Shown here in pieces: positions 27,908 through 37,845 of a stretch of DNA of 64,000 nucleotides. The translations under genes were made by a program, and so were the position numbers. The notes beneath the pieces were generated by a model. It saw only the letters and a list, made by a program, of their open reading frames with translations. It did no database searches and was not told the origin of the DNA. Position 1 is the stretch's first letter. The number at the start of each line of letters is the position of its first letter. Origin of the DNA: Roseateles oligotrophus (GTDB lineage Bacteria; Pseudomonadota; Gammaproteobacteria; Burkholderiales; Burkholderiaceae_C); NCBI RefSeq assembly GCF_025717515.1, contig NZ_JAJIRN010000007.1:62001-126000 (forward strand), in the 5' to 3' direction.

Positions 27908-28396
27908 TCAAGTCGTCGGCAGGGCGATGCGCGGCTCGAATTTGCCGCGCCGCACGCTAAAAAACGCCTTCACATTGCGCACATTGGCGTCCTGCGTGAA
28001 CAAGCGTGAGACCAGCGCCTGGTAAGCGGGCATATCCGGCACCTGCAAGATCAGCACAAAGTCCGGCCCCGGTGAGACCTGGTAACACTGCTGCACCGCC
28101 ACTTCCACCACGACCTTGGCCTCGAACGCCGACAGATGTTCGGCGCCCTGGCGGTCCAGCGTAATCTCGACGATGGCGCTCAAGCCGGCGCCCAATTTTT
28201 CGGCCGACAGCAAGGCTACGCGGCGTTCGATGATGCCGCTGTCGACCAGCCGTTTGACCCTCCGTAGACAGGTTGCGGGCGAAACATGGGTTTGGCGAGC
28301 CAGATCCTGATTGGACAAGGATGCGTCACTTTGCATGCAATCAAGAATGCGCAAATCAGCCGCATCCAATATCAGGCCATCGGTTGATTCATTCAT
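27908..28396 (-). CDS. Lrp/AsnC family transcriptional regulator
   Basis: 162 residues from the ATG at 28396 (a TTG at 28429 is also in frame). An N-terminal helix-turn-helix (LRILDCMQSDASLSNQDLAR, then HVSPATCLRRVKRL) is followed by the RAM ligand-binding domain (VEITLDRQGAEHLSAFEA, VSPGPDFVLILQVPD). Divergent from glmS with about 140 bp between starts. The ligand is probably an amino acid, target unknown. Confidence 0.92.
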   Translation of the reverse strand: MNESTDGLILDAADLRILDCMQSDASLSNQDLARQTHVSPATCLRRVKRLVDSGIIERRVALLSAEKLGAGLSAIVEITLDRQGAEHLSAFEAKVVVEVAVQQCYQVSPGPDFVLILQVPDMPAYQALVSRLFTQDANVRNVKAFFSVRRGKFEPRIALPTT

Positions 28397-28538
28397 ATAT
28401 TCGCGATTCGTGAAATATTGAGTCGTCAAAACTGACTGTTGGCTGATTATTTCATTTGCTCGTCAATTTTGAAAGCAATGATTTTGCGCGAATGCCTACG
28501 ATGCGCTCCTGCCCAAACCCTTGTCGGAGCAATCAATC

Positions 28539-30410
28539 ATGTGTGGAATCGTCGGTGCCGTCAGTCAGCGCAATATCGTCCCTGTTCTGATCGAGGGCCT
28601 GAAGCGGCTCGAATACCGCGGCTATGACTCCTGCGGCGTGGCCGTGCACCAGAACGGCGGCCTGATGCGCGCCCGCAGCACCTCCCGCGTGGCCGAGTTG
28701 ACCGGCTTGGCGGCCGAAGACGGCATCGCCTCCGGCACCGGCATCGCGCACACCCGCTGGGCCACCCATGGCGCACCGGCCGTACACAATGCCCACCCGC
28801 ATTTCTCCCCCGGCCCGAATGCCGCCGCCGATGCGATTGGGCGGATCGCGTTGGTGCACAACGGCATCATCGAAAACCACGATGAGTTGCGTGCTGAATT
28901 GAAGACGCGTGGCTATGTTTTCACCAGCCAGACCGACACCGAGGTGATCGCCCATCTGGTCGACCATCTCTACAACGGCGACCTGCTCGAAGCGGTGCAG
29001 CAAGCGCTGCCGCGCCTGAAGGGCGCTTATGCCGTGGCGGTGTTCTGCCGTGATGAGCCGCACCGCGTGATCGCCGCCCGCGAGGGCTCTCCGCTGGTGC
29101 TGGGTGTCGGCATGGATGTGGCTCAAGGCGAGCATTTCGTGGCGTCCGATGCGATGGCGCTGGCCGGCGTCACCGATCAGATCGTCTATCTGGAAGAGGG
29201 TGATGTCGTTGACCTGCAACTGGGCCGTTACTGGATCAGCAAGCTGAGCGCTGAAACCGGCCGTTATGAAGCGCAACAGCGCGAAGTGCGCACCGTCCAT
29301 GCGCACAGTGGCGCGGCCGAGTTGGGCCCGTACCGCCACTATATGCAGAAGGAAATCTTCGAGCAGCCGACCGCGATTGCCAACACGCTGGAGGCCATCA
29401 CCAGCATCAGCCCGGAGCTGTTTGGTGACGGCGCCTACGGCATCTTCAAAGAGGTTGACTCGGTCTTGATTCTGGCCTGTGGCACCAGTTTCTATTCCGG
29501 CTCAACCGCCAAATACTGGCTCGAGTCGATTGCCAAGATCCCGACTTCGGTCGAGATCGCGAGCGAATATCGCTACCGTGATAGCGTTCCGAATCCGCGC
29601 ACTCTGATCGTTACGATCAGCCAAAGCGGCGAGACGGCCGACACCTTGGCCGCGCTCAAACATGCCCGCGCCCAAGGCATGAAGCACACCTTGACCATCT
29701 GCAACGTCTCCACCAGCGCGATGGTGCGCGAATGCGAGTTGGCCTATATCACCCGTGCTGGTGTCGAGATCGGTGTGGCCTCGACCAAGGCCTTCACGAC
29801 CCAGTTGGTGGGCCTGTTCCTGCTGACCTTGGCCTTGGCACAAACCCGTGGTCATCTGAGTGAAGAGCAAGAAGCCGAGCATGTCAAAGCTTTGCGGCAT
29901 TTGCCGGTGGCGGTGCAAGCGGTGTTGGCATTGGAGCCTCAGGTGATTGCCTGGAGCGAAGAATTCGCCCGCAAGGAAAACGCCTTGTTCCTGGGGCGTG
30001 GTCTGCATTACCCGATCGCACTCGAAGGCGCCCTGAAGCTGAAGGAGATCAGCTACATCCACGCCGAGGCCTACCCTGCGGGTGAGTTGAAGCATGGCCC
30101 GCTGGCGCTGGTTACGGCCGAGATGCCGGTGGTCACGGTAGCGCCGAACGACACCTTGCTGGAAAAACTCAAGAGCAATATGCAGGAAGTGCGCGCTCGC
30201 GGCGGTCAGCTCTATGTGTTTGCCGATGGCGACACGCAGATCGAAAGCGAGCCCGGCTTGCACGTGATTAGGATGCCCGAGCATTACGGCGCGCTAAGCC
30301 CCATCCTGCACGTCATCCCCTTGCAGTTGCTGGCCTATCACACCGCTTGCGCGCGCGGAACCGACGTAGACAAGCCTCGCAATTTAGCCAAATCGGTCAC
30401 TGTGGAATAG
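28539..30410 (+). CDS. glmS: Glutamine--fructose-6-phosphate aminotransferase (isomerizing)
   Basis: The enzyme makes glucosamine-6-phosphate, the first step to UDP-GlcNAc for peptidoglycan and lipid A. 623 residues starting [12 protein letters not shown], with Cys2 as the glutaminase nucleophile once Met is removed and CGGAG upstream of the ATG. The N-terminal Ntn domain shows [13 protein letters not shown] and [11 protein letters not shown]; two SIS domains follow ([24 protein letters not shown]) and the C-terminal AKSVTVE. A terminator follows directly. Confidence 0.97.
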   Translation: MCGIVGAVSQRNIVPVLIEGLKRLEYRGYDSCGVAVHQNGGLMRARSTSRVAELTGLAAEDGIASGTGIAHTRWATHGAPAVHNAHPHFSPGPNAAADAIGRIALVHNGIIENHDELRAELKTRGYVFTSQTDTEVIAHLVDHLYNGDLLEAVQQALPRLKGAYAVAVFCRDEPHRVIAAREGSPLVLGVGMDVAQGEHFVASDAMALAGVTDQIVYLEEGDVVDLQLGRYWISKLSAETGRYEAQQREVRTVHAHSGAAELGPYRHYMQKEIFEQPTAIANTLEAITSISPELFGDGAYGIFKEVDSVLILACGTSFYSGSTAKYWLESIAKIPTSVEIASEYRYRDSVPNPRTLIVTISQSGETADTLAALKHARAQGMKHTLTICNVSTSAMVRECELAYITRAGVEIGVASTKAFTTQLVGLFLLTLALAQTRGHLSEEQEAEHVKALRHLPVAVQAVLALEPQVIAWSEEFARKENALFLGRGLHYPIALEGALKLKEISYIHAEAYPAGELKHGPLALVTAEMPVVTVAPNDTLLEKLKSNMQEVRARGGQLYVFADGDTQIESEPGLHVIRMPEHYGALSPILHVIPLQLLAYHTACARGTDVDKPRNLAKSVTVE

Positions 30411-30482
30411 GGGTTATGTATTTTCTATTTTTGCTATTCCGACCAATTGGAGTTGTAATCGTCACAATGAGACGATAACAAG

Positions 30483-30515
30483 AAAAGGGCGTCAGACGCC
30501 CTTTTGTTTTGTTCG
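30483..30515 (+). terminator. Rho-independent terminator after glmS
   Basis: A 10-bp stem (AAAAGGGCGT / ACGCCCTTTT) with a 3-nt loop and a following GTTTTGTTC tail, about 70 bp after the glmS stop. The remaining bases up to the cupin gene hold no feature I recognise. Confidence 0.88.
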
Positions 30516-30677
30516 CGGGCGGGTGGGTGGGGTGGACGTTGGTATTTGAAGTTATGCCTATCATGAGTCAGGGCGGTGAAACGATCCGCCATGTTCCACT
30601 AGGCCAGCCAAATTGCATGTTCAGCGCGCCCTTGTGGCCGTTGCTCGGCAGCAGGGTCGGGTGACAAAAAGGAGTCA

Positions 30678-30992
30678 ATGTTGAAAGTAGTCCGCAGCAA
30701 GGAATTCAAGGCCAGTCGGGCCTGGGGCGCCTTGGATATTGCCAATATGAACGGCACCACCACCCGCCTCCATTGGACCGACCGGCCCTACAAATGGCAT
30801 GTGAACGATGGCGAAGAGGTGTTCGCCGTATTGGATGGCACGGTCGACATGCATTACCGCGAAGCGGGTGTCGAGCATGTGGTCACATTGGCGACCGGTG
30901 ATGTCTTTTTCGCAGGGCTGGGTTGTGAACATGTTGCCCATCCCAGAGGCGAAGCGCGCATCCTGGTGGTCGAACGCGAAGGCAGCGTGTGA
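30678..30992 (+). CDS. Small single-domain cupin protein
   Basis: 104 residues with a strong AAAAAGGAG site before the ATG. The double-stranded beta-helix marks are visible: WHVNDGEEVFAVLDGTVDMHY (motif 1, with His and two Glu) and ATGDVFFAGLGCEHVAHP (motif 2, with His). It could bind a metal. Function unknown; the following methyltransferase gene may be in the same transcript. Confidence 0.85.
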   Translation: MLKVVRSKEFKASRAWGALDIANMNGTTTRLHWTDRPYKWHVNDGEEVFAVLDGTVDMHYREAGVEHVVTLATGDVFFAGLGCEHVAHPRGEARILVVEREGSV

Positions 30993-31047
30993 GCGGTGGC
31001 CCACGCGCTTGGGTCTATTTCAAGCCTTAGGGCTAAGGGGGCAGGCC

Positions 31048-31515
31048 TTGTCTTCACTTGATCTCAAAGTTCCGCCGCTGATCGTATGGGCCATTTTTGT
31101 CGCCATATCCATGGGCGTGGCGACCTTGCCGTCGCTCGCCGCTTTCAACTTCAGCTTCACAGGCCAGTCTTTGGCATCGGCTTTTGTGGCCGCAGTCGGG
31201 GCGGCCATTGCAAGCGCTGGCGTGATGGAGTTCCGCCGATCAAAAACCACGGTCAATCCGCTTAAGCCGGACGCTGCGTCCACCGTAGTCGCGTTGGGAG
31301 TTTTTCGCTACAGCCGAAATCCGATGTATGTCGGTATGGCGATGTTGTTGCTGGCGGTGGTCATCTTGATGGGCTCTGTGGCGGCGCTTGCCTGCGTGCC
31401 TGCCTTCTGCGGCTACATCACAAGGTTCCAGATCAAGCCCGAAGAGCGCATGCTGCAGCAGGTGTTTGGTGCGCAGTACGCCGCCTACTTGGCTCAAGTG
31501 CGTCGCTGGCTTTGA
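31048..31515 (+). CDS. Isoprenylcysteine/phospholipid methyltransferase-like membrane protein
   Basis: 155 residues from a TTG at 31048, preceded by AAGGGGG. Four or so membrane segments (PPLIVWAIFVAISMGVATL, SLASAFVAAVGAAIASAG, MYVGMAMLLLAVVILMGS) and the motif GVFRYSRNPMYVGM, then IKPEERMLQQVFGAQYAAY, define the ICMT/PEMT-like family of SAM-dependent integral membrane methyltransferases. Substrate unknown. It begins 55 bp after the cupin gene; a longer frame into the cupin gene is non-coding. Confidence 0.8.
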   Translation: MSSLDLKVPPLIVWAIFVAISMGVATLPSLAAFNFSFTGQSLASAFVAAVGAAIASAGVMEFRRSKTTVNPLKPDAASTVVALGVFRYSRNPMYVGMAMLLLAVVILMGSVAALACVPAFCGYITRFQIKPEERMLQQVFGAQYAAYLAQVRRWL

Positions 31516-31553
31516 GGCTGGGCAGCTATGCCAATCGGACAAGGCCGCGAAGG

Positions 31554-31763
31554 CTAGTGGTTCTTCAAGGCTCCGGCCGCCAAGCTTGAAGAACCGCACC
31601 TGCTTCTGACCGCTAGCCCTGTGAATTTCACTCGAAGAGATATCGGCTCCGGCCTGATCTTGTCGCCATCAGCCGTGCATTTGCCCTCATAGGCCAGCAG
31701 CGAATCCAATCGGGCCGCCTTTTCCTCTGCCCTCTTGGCGGCTACACGATTGGCGGCGCTCAT
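31554..31763 (-). CDS. Possible small hypothetical protein
   Basis: A 69-codon frame beginning MSAANRVAAKRAEEKAARLD with a basic, helix-forming start. No family recognised, no clear ribosome binding site, and the frame stays open upstream to 32105. The rest of 31516-32170 (about 650 bp) shows no recognisable gene, and the TonB receptor's leader lies at its right end. Confidence 0.2.
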   Translation of the reverse strand: MSAANRVAAKRAEEKAARLDSLLAYEGKCTADGDKIRPEPISLRVKFTGLAVRSRCGSSSLAAGALKNH

Positions 31764-32170
31764 GATGATGATCCAGTCGCAGGAACCTAATCCTGCGCCA
31801 AGCAAGGGTTTTCGAAACGGCCGAACAAGCCATGTATTTGTCGCGGCCAAGGCCGAGGTGATCGGTCTAAGTTCGCCAGGCCGAATTGGGTTTGAGCCGT
31901 TTCGGCAAGCCGGCCGCAGCATGCCGCCAGTCGCGCGGGCCCTCCCGAGAGTTTCCGGGTAATCACGTATCTTCGATGCTCGAATTTGCATGGCAAAGCC
32001 GAAAAATGTGATTGGGCAGGCATCACTCGAAAAACTAATATTCGCCTCGATGAAGCAATATGGCTTCGTCAAGATGCAGACAGACATCAAATCAGCCGCG
32101 ATCAATCGATGGGTGCATTGGGGCCCGCTTGAGTCAGATGAATCGCGAGCAAAACTAGATTGGAGACAAT

Positions 32171-34828
32171 ATGAGCGCCTTGCGCACCACGCCCTTTGCG
32201 GCCGAGCATTTGAATCGATTCGCCCTGCGCAGCACGGTTTCTGCCGTCCTCATATTGGGCGGCCTGCTGGCAAGCGGCTTGGCTGCGGCACAAGCCGCAG
32301 CCGACAAGACGGAGACGCTTGACACGGTGGTGGTCACCGGCGCCCGCAAGTCGGCCGAAAGCGCGCAGCTGATCAAGATGAGGTCGGACCAGGTGGTTGA
32401 CTCCATCGTCGCCGAAGACATCGGCAAGTTCCCGGACAAGAACGTGGCCGAAATTCTCGGCCGCGTCACCGGCGTGCAAATCCAGCGCGGCAATGGCGAG
32501 GCCGGCAATGTGCTGATCCGCGGCCTGGGTGGTGTCGTCACCTTGCTCAATGGGCGCGAGTTCTTCTCCGATTCGGGCCGCAGCCTGTATCTGGCCGATG
32601 TGCCGGCGACGATGCTGCAGCGCATCGACGTTTATAAAACTCAGGAGGCGTTTTTGCCCGAGGGTGGCACGGCCGGCGTGATCGATGTGCGCACCAACCG
32701 CCCGTTCGACTTCAAGGGCCCGCAGCTGTTCGTCAACGGCCGGCTTGAGCGTCGCGACAAGGCCGAGGTCAACAACCCCGATCTCAGCACGATGGCCTCC
32801 AACCGCTGGAAGACCGACCTGGGCGAGATCGGCGCTTTGGTCGGCTTGTCCTACCAGCGCGGCCAGTACCATGACGAGCGTGCCTGGCTGGGTGACCCGG
32901 AATCCTTCAAGAATGCGGATGTCGTCAACGGCAACCCGAGCATCAAGACCGATGTGCTTGGCTCATGCTGTGTCGGCCGGGTGCTGGACCTGGGTGACCG
33001 CAAGCGATTGGCCGGCAATCTGGCCCTGCAGTGGAAGCCGCGCGCCGACATGGAGTTTTTTGCGGAAGGCTTTGCCACCAAGATCGACCATGAGTATCAG
33101 CAGTCCTTCATGGTGGCCGGCGTGCCTTGGTGGGGGCTCAACAACACGGTGATCACCACCAAGCCGGGCACCAGCAATCTGGACACGATTTACAACACCA
33201 AGTATGAGGGCTGGGGCTTCACGTCGACGCAGGCCAAGCATGACGAGGCCAGCAATAGCCAGTTCGCGCTGGGCGGCCATTGGGATGCGACCGAGCGGCT
33301 GCGCCTGAGCACCGAGCTGGCTCATACGAGCAGCAAGATCGATTGGGTCAACCGCATTCTGGATACCGGCTACACGCCGACCAACACCATCGCCAAGGTA
33401 CAGGACGGCGGCGGCTTCATCGACTATCCCGGCATGGACCTGACCCAGGCCTCCAACTTCCGCATCAATGGCGGCGTGGACGTGCGCGGACGCCGCACCG
33501 GCGACTCCACCGACTGGCGGGCCGATGCGGTCTATGACCTCGGGGACGGTTTCTTCAAGGAGGTCAGCGGCGGCCTTCGTCTGGCCGAACGCAAGGCGAT
33601 GTCCATCAACACCAGCATGCCCTGGACCACCAGCTTCGCCGCGGTGGGCAAGAGCTTGGCCAATTACCCCGGCATCTATTCGGTCTCGCCGGCCACCTGG
33701 GGCGATTTTGGCGTCAAACAATATGCGTACGCCGACCGCAGCTGGCTGCTCGGCAATGGCGAAGAGTTCCGCAAGATGCTGACCGGCAGCACCGCGCTGA
33801 CCGCCTATGACCCGATGACCTTGTTCGACGACAAGGAGAGCACCAGCGCGGTCTACGGGCGCAGCAAGTTCGGCTTCAACGCCTTCGGCACACCCATCAC
33901 CGGCGTGGCCGGCCTGCGCGTGGTGCGCACCGAGCAGCATCTGAAGGGCAACTCCAGGGACGCTTCTACCGGCGTGATCACCCCGGTCGACATTGACACC
34001 GCGCGCACCGATGCGCTGCCCACGCTGGCCATGAAGGCCGAGCTGACGAGCAAACTGATTGGTCGCCTGGTCTGGGGCAAGGCGATCGAGCGGCCCGGTT
34101 TTGGTGACTACAACCCGGGCCAGACCAATACTCCTCCTGGCGGCGGCGTTGTCTATGGCACCTTGGCCGGTGGCAACCCGGGCCTGAAGCCGACCGAGTC
34201 CAACAACCTGGATGCGGCGCTGGAGTGGTACTTTGCCCGCACCGGTTCGCTCACCGGCACCGCGTTCTCGCACAAGTTCAAGAACCGTGTGATCACCACC
34301 ACCGCAGACACCACCATCAACGGCGTGCCCTACCGGGTCACCAAGCCGATCAATATCAGCGATGCCAGTCTGCATGGCTACGAGTTGGGCTACCGCCAGT
34401 TCTATGACTTCCTGCCGGGCTGGTTGGGAGGCTTCGGCTTGGAGGCCAACTTCACCTATATGAGCGGCACGCAGACGAACGAGAAGGGTGTGGAGGGCGA
34501 GTTCCTGGGGCAGTCCAAGACCTCCTACAACCTGGTCGGCCTGTACGAGCGTGACTCGATGTATGCGCGCCTGGCCTACAACTGGCGCTCCAAGTTCCTG
34601 GCCGAGAAGCCTTACCGCTCGACCGGCCGCGAACTCTGGGTCGCACCGTTGAGCACGCTGGATGCATCGCTGGGCTACAACCTCAACAAGAACACGACGA
34701 TCTCGGTCGACGTCAGCAATTTGTTGAATCAGGCCTATCACGACTACTTCGATCAGAACCCGGCCATGGTGCGCGACGTGCGCTACTACGACCGCACGAT
34801 CGGCTTGTCGATGCGCTGGAAGATGTAA
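32171..34828 (+). CDS. TonB-dependent outer membrane receptor (arabino-oligosaccharide candidate)
   Basis: 885 residues with a signal peptide (cleavage near AAAQA at about 42). The TonB box region ETLDTVVVTGARKS precedes the plug (IGKFPDKNVAEILGRVTGVQ, LIRGLGGVVTLLNGREF), and the C-terminus NAYHDYFDQNP... to IGLSMRWKM is the barrel end. The type is that of carbohydrate receptors of the Caulobacter/Xanthomonas group. It heads the arabinose block, so import of arabinan fragments is likely, by context only. GGAGA precedes the ATG. A terminator follows, so it may be transcribed apart from the enzymes. Confidence 0.9.
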   Translation: MSALRTTPFAAEHLNRFALRSTVSAVLILGGLLASGLAAAQAAADKTETLDTVVVTGARKSAESAQLIKMRSDQVVDSIVAEDIGKFPDKNVAEILGRVTGVQIQRGNGEAGNVLIRGLGGVVTLLNGREFFSDSGRSLYLADVPATMLQRIDVYKTQEAFLPEGGTAGVIDVRTNRPFDFKGPQLFVNGRLERRDKAEVNNPDLSTMASNRWKTDLGEIGALVGLSYQRGQYHDERAWLGDPESFKNADVVNGNPSIKTDVLGSCCVGRVLDLGDRKRLAGNLALQWKPRADMEFFAEGFATKIDHEYQQSFMVAGVPWWGLNNTVITTKPGTSNLDTIYNTKYEGWGFTSTQAKHDEASNSQFALGGHWDATERLRLSTELAHTSSKIDWVNRILDTGYTPTNTIAKVQDGGGFIDYPGMDLTQASNFRINGGVDVRGRRTGDSTDWRADAVYDLGDGFFKEVSGGLRLAERKAMSINTSMPWTTSFAAVGKSLANYPGIYSVSPATWGDFGVKQYAYADRSWLLGNGEEFRKMLTGSTALTAYDPMTLFDDKESTSAVYGRSKFGFNAFGTPITGVAGLRVVRTEQHLKGNSRDASTGVITPVDIDTARTDALPTLAMKAELTSKLIGRLVWGKAIERPGFGDYNPGQTNTPPGGGVVYGTLAGGNPGLKPTESNNLDAALEWYFARTGSLTGTAFSHKFKNRVITTTADTTINGVPYRVTKPINISDASLHGYELGYRQFYDFLPGWLGGFGLEANFTYMSGTQTNEKGVEGEFLGQSKTSYNLVGLYERDSMYARLAYNWRSKFLAEKPYRSTGRELWVAPLSTLDASLGYNLNKNTTISVDVSNLLNQAYHDYFDQNPAMVRDVRYYDRTIGLSMRWKM

Positions 34829-34862
34829 AGCGCCGCGGTCAGCAAGACCGCGCGATCCAGAC

Positions 34863-34899
34863 AGGGCGTTGCTCGGCTCACACCCGCAACGCCCTTTTT
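34863..34899 (+). terminator. Terminator after the TonB receptor gene
   Basis: A 10-bp stem (AGGGCGTTGC / GCAACGCCCT) with a 13-nt loop and a TTTTT run. It may act as a partial barrier that sets receptor above enzyme expression. Confidence 0.85.
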
Positions 34900-34944
34900 C
34901 ATTTCACAAGGCGGCCCGCTGTGGCCGCGCCTTGAGCACAAGTC

Positions 34945-35895
34945 ATGAGCACAGTCATCACCCCCTTGATCGAGCAGCGGGCCGACCCGCATATCTCGAG
35001 GCAAGCGGACGGCCAATACTATTTCACCGCCTCGGTCCCGGAATACGACCGCATCGAGCTGCGCCGTGCGGCCAGCATCGAGGGCTTGCGAGATGCCGAG
35101 CCGCTTGTCATCTGGCGCAAGCCGGAGAGCGGCCCGCTGTCCGAGTTGATCTGGGCGCCCGAGTTGCATTTCAACCAGGGTGCCTGGTATATCTATTTCG
35201 CCGCCGCCCCCAGCCGCGAGATCAAGGGCGGCTTGTTTCAGCACCGCATGTATGTGTTGCGCAACCCGTCCGCCGATCCCTGGCAGGGCGGGTGGCAGCT
35301 GATGGGTGAGGTCGAGACCGGGCTGGACAGCTTCTGCCTCGACGCCACCACCTTCAGTCACCGCGGCGTTCTCTACTATCTGTGGGCGCAAAAGGACCCG
35401 GCCATCGCCGGCAACTCCAATCTCTATATCGCGCCGATGCGCACACCCTGGGAGTTAGCGGGCGCACCGGTGCTGCTCAGCCGCCCGGAGTTCGACTGGG
35501 AATGCCGCGGCTTTCTCGTCAACGAAGGCCCCTCGGTGTTGCAGCGCCATGGCCGCATCTTCATCAGCTACTCGGCCAGTGCGACCGACGAGAACTATGC
35601 AATGGGCCTGCTCTGGGCCGATGAGTCGGCCGATCTGTTGGCGCCGTCCTCCTGGCGCAAGGCAGCTCTGCCGGTGATGAGCACTTGCTACGAGCGCGGC
35701 ATTTACGGCCCCGGCCACAACAGCTTCACCATGGCGGCCGATGGCGAATCGGTGCTCTTGGTCTATCACGCCAGGACCTATACCGAGATCGTCGGTGACC
35801 CGCTCTGGAACCCCGACCGCCACACCTTCGTCAAGCCCTTGCGCTGGGACGCGGCCGGCATGCCGGTGTTCGGCATTGCTTCGGTCGCCGACTGA
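34945..35895 (+). CDS. GH43 alpha-L-arabinofuranosidase, cytoplasmic
   Basis: 316 residues, without a signal peptide. The five-bladed propeller's three acids are visible: Asp in QRADPHISRQ near residue 14, Asp in FCLDATTF, and Glu in LVNEGPSVLQRHG. Shape and motifs (SELIWAPELHF, GIYGPGHNSF) match exo-1,5-alpha-L-arabinofuranosidases of GH43. It would trim imported short arabino-oligosaccharides to L-arabinose. The ribosome binding site is weak. Downstream 35896-36068 holds no gene. Confidence 0.86.
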   Translation: MSTVITPLIEQRADPHISRQADGQYYFTASVPEYDRIELRRAASIEGLRDAEPLVIWRKPESGPLSELIWAPELHFNQGAWYIYFAAAPSREIKGGLFQHRMYVLRNPSADPWQGGWQLMGEVETGLDSFCLDATTFSHRGVLYYLWAQKDPAIAGNSNLYIAPMRTPWELAGAPVLLSRPEFDWECRGFLVNEGPSVLQRHGRIFISYSASATDENYAMGLLWADESADLLAPSSWRKAALPVMSTCYERGIYGPGHNSFTMAADGESVLLVYHARTYTEIVGDPLWNPDRHTFVKPLRWDAAGMPVFGIASVAD

Positions 35896-36068
35896 ACGGA
35901 CGAATCGCGAAGCGCTGAACCCTTCCGTTATTGATGCCAATTCGAATATCGATAGCGTCGGAACTTTGATTGGATTTGTATCAGCGCGAATTCTAGGATC
36001 GCATCCATCGGTGCTCGATAAACAAGCGCCTTGCGAGCCTCTCGGCAAGCCGCCACAGGAAAGAATCT

Positions 36069-37814
36069 ATGAGTGATACGAACAAGAAGAACGTCAAGCT
36101 GCGCTCGGCCGAATGGTTCGGTACGCAGGACAAGAATGGTTTCATGTACCGCAGCTGGATGAAGAACCAGGGCATCCCCGATCATGAATTCCAGGGTAAG
36201 CCCATCATCGGCATCTGCAACACCTGGTCCGAGCTGACGCCCTGCAACGCGCATTTCCGCAAGCTGGCCGAGCATGTCAAGCGCGGCATCATCGAGGCCG
36301 GTGGCTGGCCGGTCGAGTTCCCGGTCTTCTCCAACGGTGAATCGAATCTGCGGCCGACGGCGATGCTGACGCGAAACCTCGCCAGCATGGACGTGGAGGA
36401 GTCGATCCGCGGCAACCCGATGGATGCGGTGGTGCTGCTGGTCGGCTGTGACAAGACCACGCCTGCGTTGCTGATGGGCGCGGCCAGCGTCGATGTGCCG
36501 ACCATCGTCGTCACCGGCGGGCCGATGCTGAACGGCAAGCTCAAGGGCAAGGACATTGGCTCGGGCACGGCGGTCTGGCAGTTGCACGAGGAGGTCAAGG
36601 CAGGCACTTTGTCGATGCATGAATTCATGGCCGCCGAGGCCGGCCATTCGCGCTCCGCCGGCACCTGCAACACCATGGGCACGGCCTCCACCATGGCCTG
36701 CATGGCCGAGGCGCTGGGCACCTCGCTGCCGCACAATGCAGCCATTCCTGCTGTTGACGCAAGGCGTTATGTCTTGGCCCATATGTCGGGCATGCGCATC
36801 GTCGAGATGGTCTGGGAGGATCTGCGCCTGTCCAAGGTCTTGACCCGCGAGGCCTTCGAGAATGCGATCCGCGTCAATGCGGCGATCGGCGGTTCGACCA
36901 ATGCGGTGATCCACCTGAAGGCGATCGCCGGCCGCATCGGCGTCGAGCTGGAGCTGGAAGACTGGACCCGCGTCGGCCGCGGCACGCCGACCCTGGTCGA
37001 TCTGCTGCCTTCGGGGCGTTTCCTGATGGAAGAGTTTTTCTACGCCGGCGGCCTGCCCGGCGTGCTGCGCCGCATGGGCGAGGGCGGCCTGCTGCCGCAT
37101 AAGGACGCCTTGACGGTCAATGGTCAGAGCATCTGGGCCAATGTGGTCGATGCGCCGATCTATGACGACGAGGTGATTCGCCCGCTGAGCAATCCGCTGA
37201 TCCAGGACGGCGCGATCTGCGTGCTGCGCGGCAATCTGGCGCCACGCGGTGCGGTGCTCAAGCCCTCGGCGGCGACGCCGGCGCTGATGCAGCATCGCGG
37301 CCGGGCGGTCGTGTTCGAGAACTTCGAGCATTACAAGTCGCGCATCAATGACCCCGAGCTGGCCGTCGATGCCAACTCGGTGCTGGTGATGAAGAACTGC
37401 GGCCCCAAGGGCTACCCCGGCATGGCCGAGGTCGGCAATATGGGTCTGCCGCCAAAGCTGCTGGCGGCCGGCGTCAAGGACATGGTGCGCATCTCCGATG
37501 CCCGCATGAGCGGCACCGCTTATGGCACGGTGGTGCTGCATGTGGCGCCCGAGGCGGCGGCCGGTGGGCCGCTGGGCGCGGTGCAGGACGGCGACTGGAT
37601 CGAGCTGGACTGCGCCGGCGGGCGCTTGAATCTGGACATCCCCGAGGCCGAGTTGGCCGCGCGCCTGGCTGCCCGCGAGCAGGCGGGTGGCAACGCGATG
37701 AAGGGCGGCTATCAGCGCCTGTATGTCGACCATGTCTTGCAGGCCGATGAGGGCTGCGATTTCGACTTCCTGGTCGGCTCGCGCGGCTCGGCCGTGCCCC
37801 GCCATTCGCATTGA
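36069..37814 (+). CDS. L-arabinonate dehydratase (IlvD/Edd family)
   Basis: 581 residues, AGGAAAG before the ATG. The Fe-S/Mg enzyme converts L-arabinonate to 2-keto-3-deoxy-L-arabonate. Cluster cysteines are in GICNTWSELTPCN, LVGCDKTTPAL and AGTCNTMGTAST, and SDARMSGTAYGTVVLH is the C-terminal family motif. The sequence begins KNVKLRSAEWFGTQDKNGF, typical of sugar-acid dehydratases rather than IlvD. Other pentonates (D-xylonate, D-fuconate) are possible, but the neighbouring arabinofuranosidases favour L-arabinonate. Azospirillum calls this gene araC, a name I avoid because of the regulator. Confidence 0.88.
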   Translation: MSDTNKKNVKLRSAEWFGTQDKNGFMYRSWMKNQGIPDHEFQGKPIIGICNTWSELTPCNAHFRKLAEHVKRGIIEAGGWPVEFPVFSNGESNLRPTAMLTRNLASMDVEESIRGNPMDAVVLLVGCDKTTPALLMGAASVDVPTIVVTGGPMLNGKLKGKDIGSGTAVWQLHEEVKAGTLSMHEFMAAEAGHSRSAGTCNTMGTASTMACMAEALGTSLPHNAAIPAVDARRYVLAHMSGMRIVEMVWEDLRLSKVLTREAFENAIRVNAAIGGSTNAVIHLKAIAGRIGVELELEDWTRVGRGTPTLVDLLPSGRFLMEEFFYAGGLPGVLRRMGEGGLLPHKDALTVNGQSIWANVVDAPIYDDEVIRPLSNPLIQDGAICVLRGNLAPRGAVLKPSAATPALMQHRGRAVVFENFEHYKSRINDPELAVDANSVLVMKNCGPKGYPGMAEVGNMGLPPKLLAAGVKDMVRISDARMSGTAYGTVVLHVAPEAAAGGPLGAVQDGDWIELDCAGGRLNLDIPEAELAARLAAREQAGGNAMKGGYQRLYVDHVLQADEGCDFDFLVGSRGSAVPRHSH

Positions 37815-37845
37815 AGAACTAGCCGGATTGATCGGACCAATAACC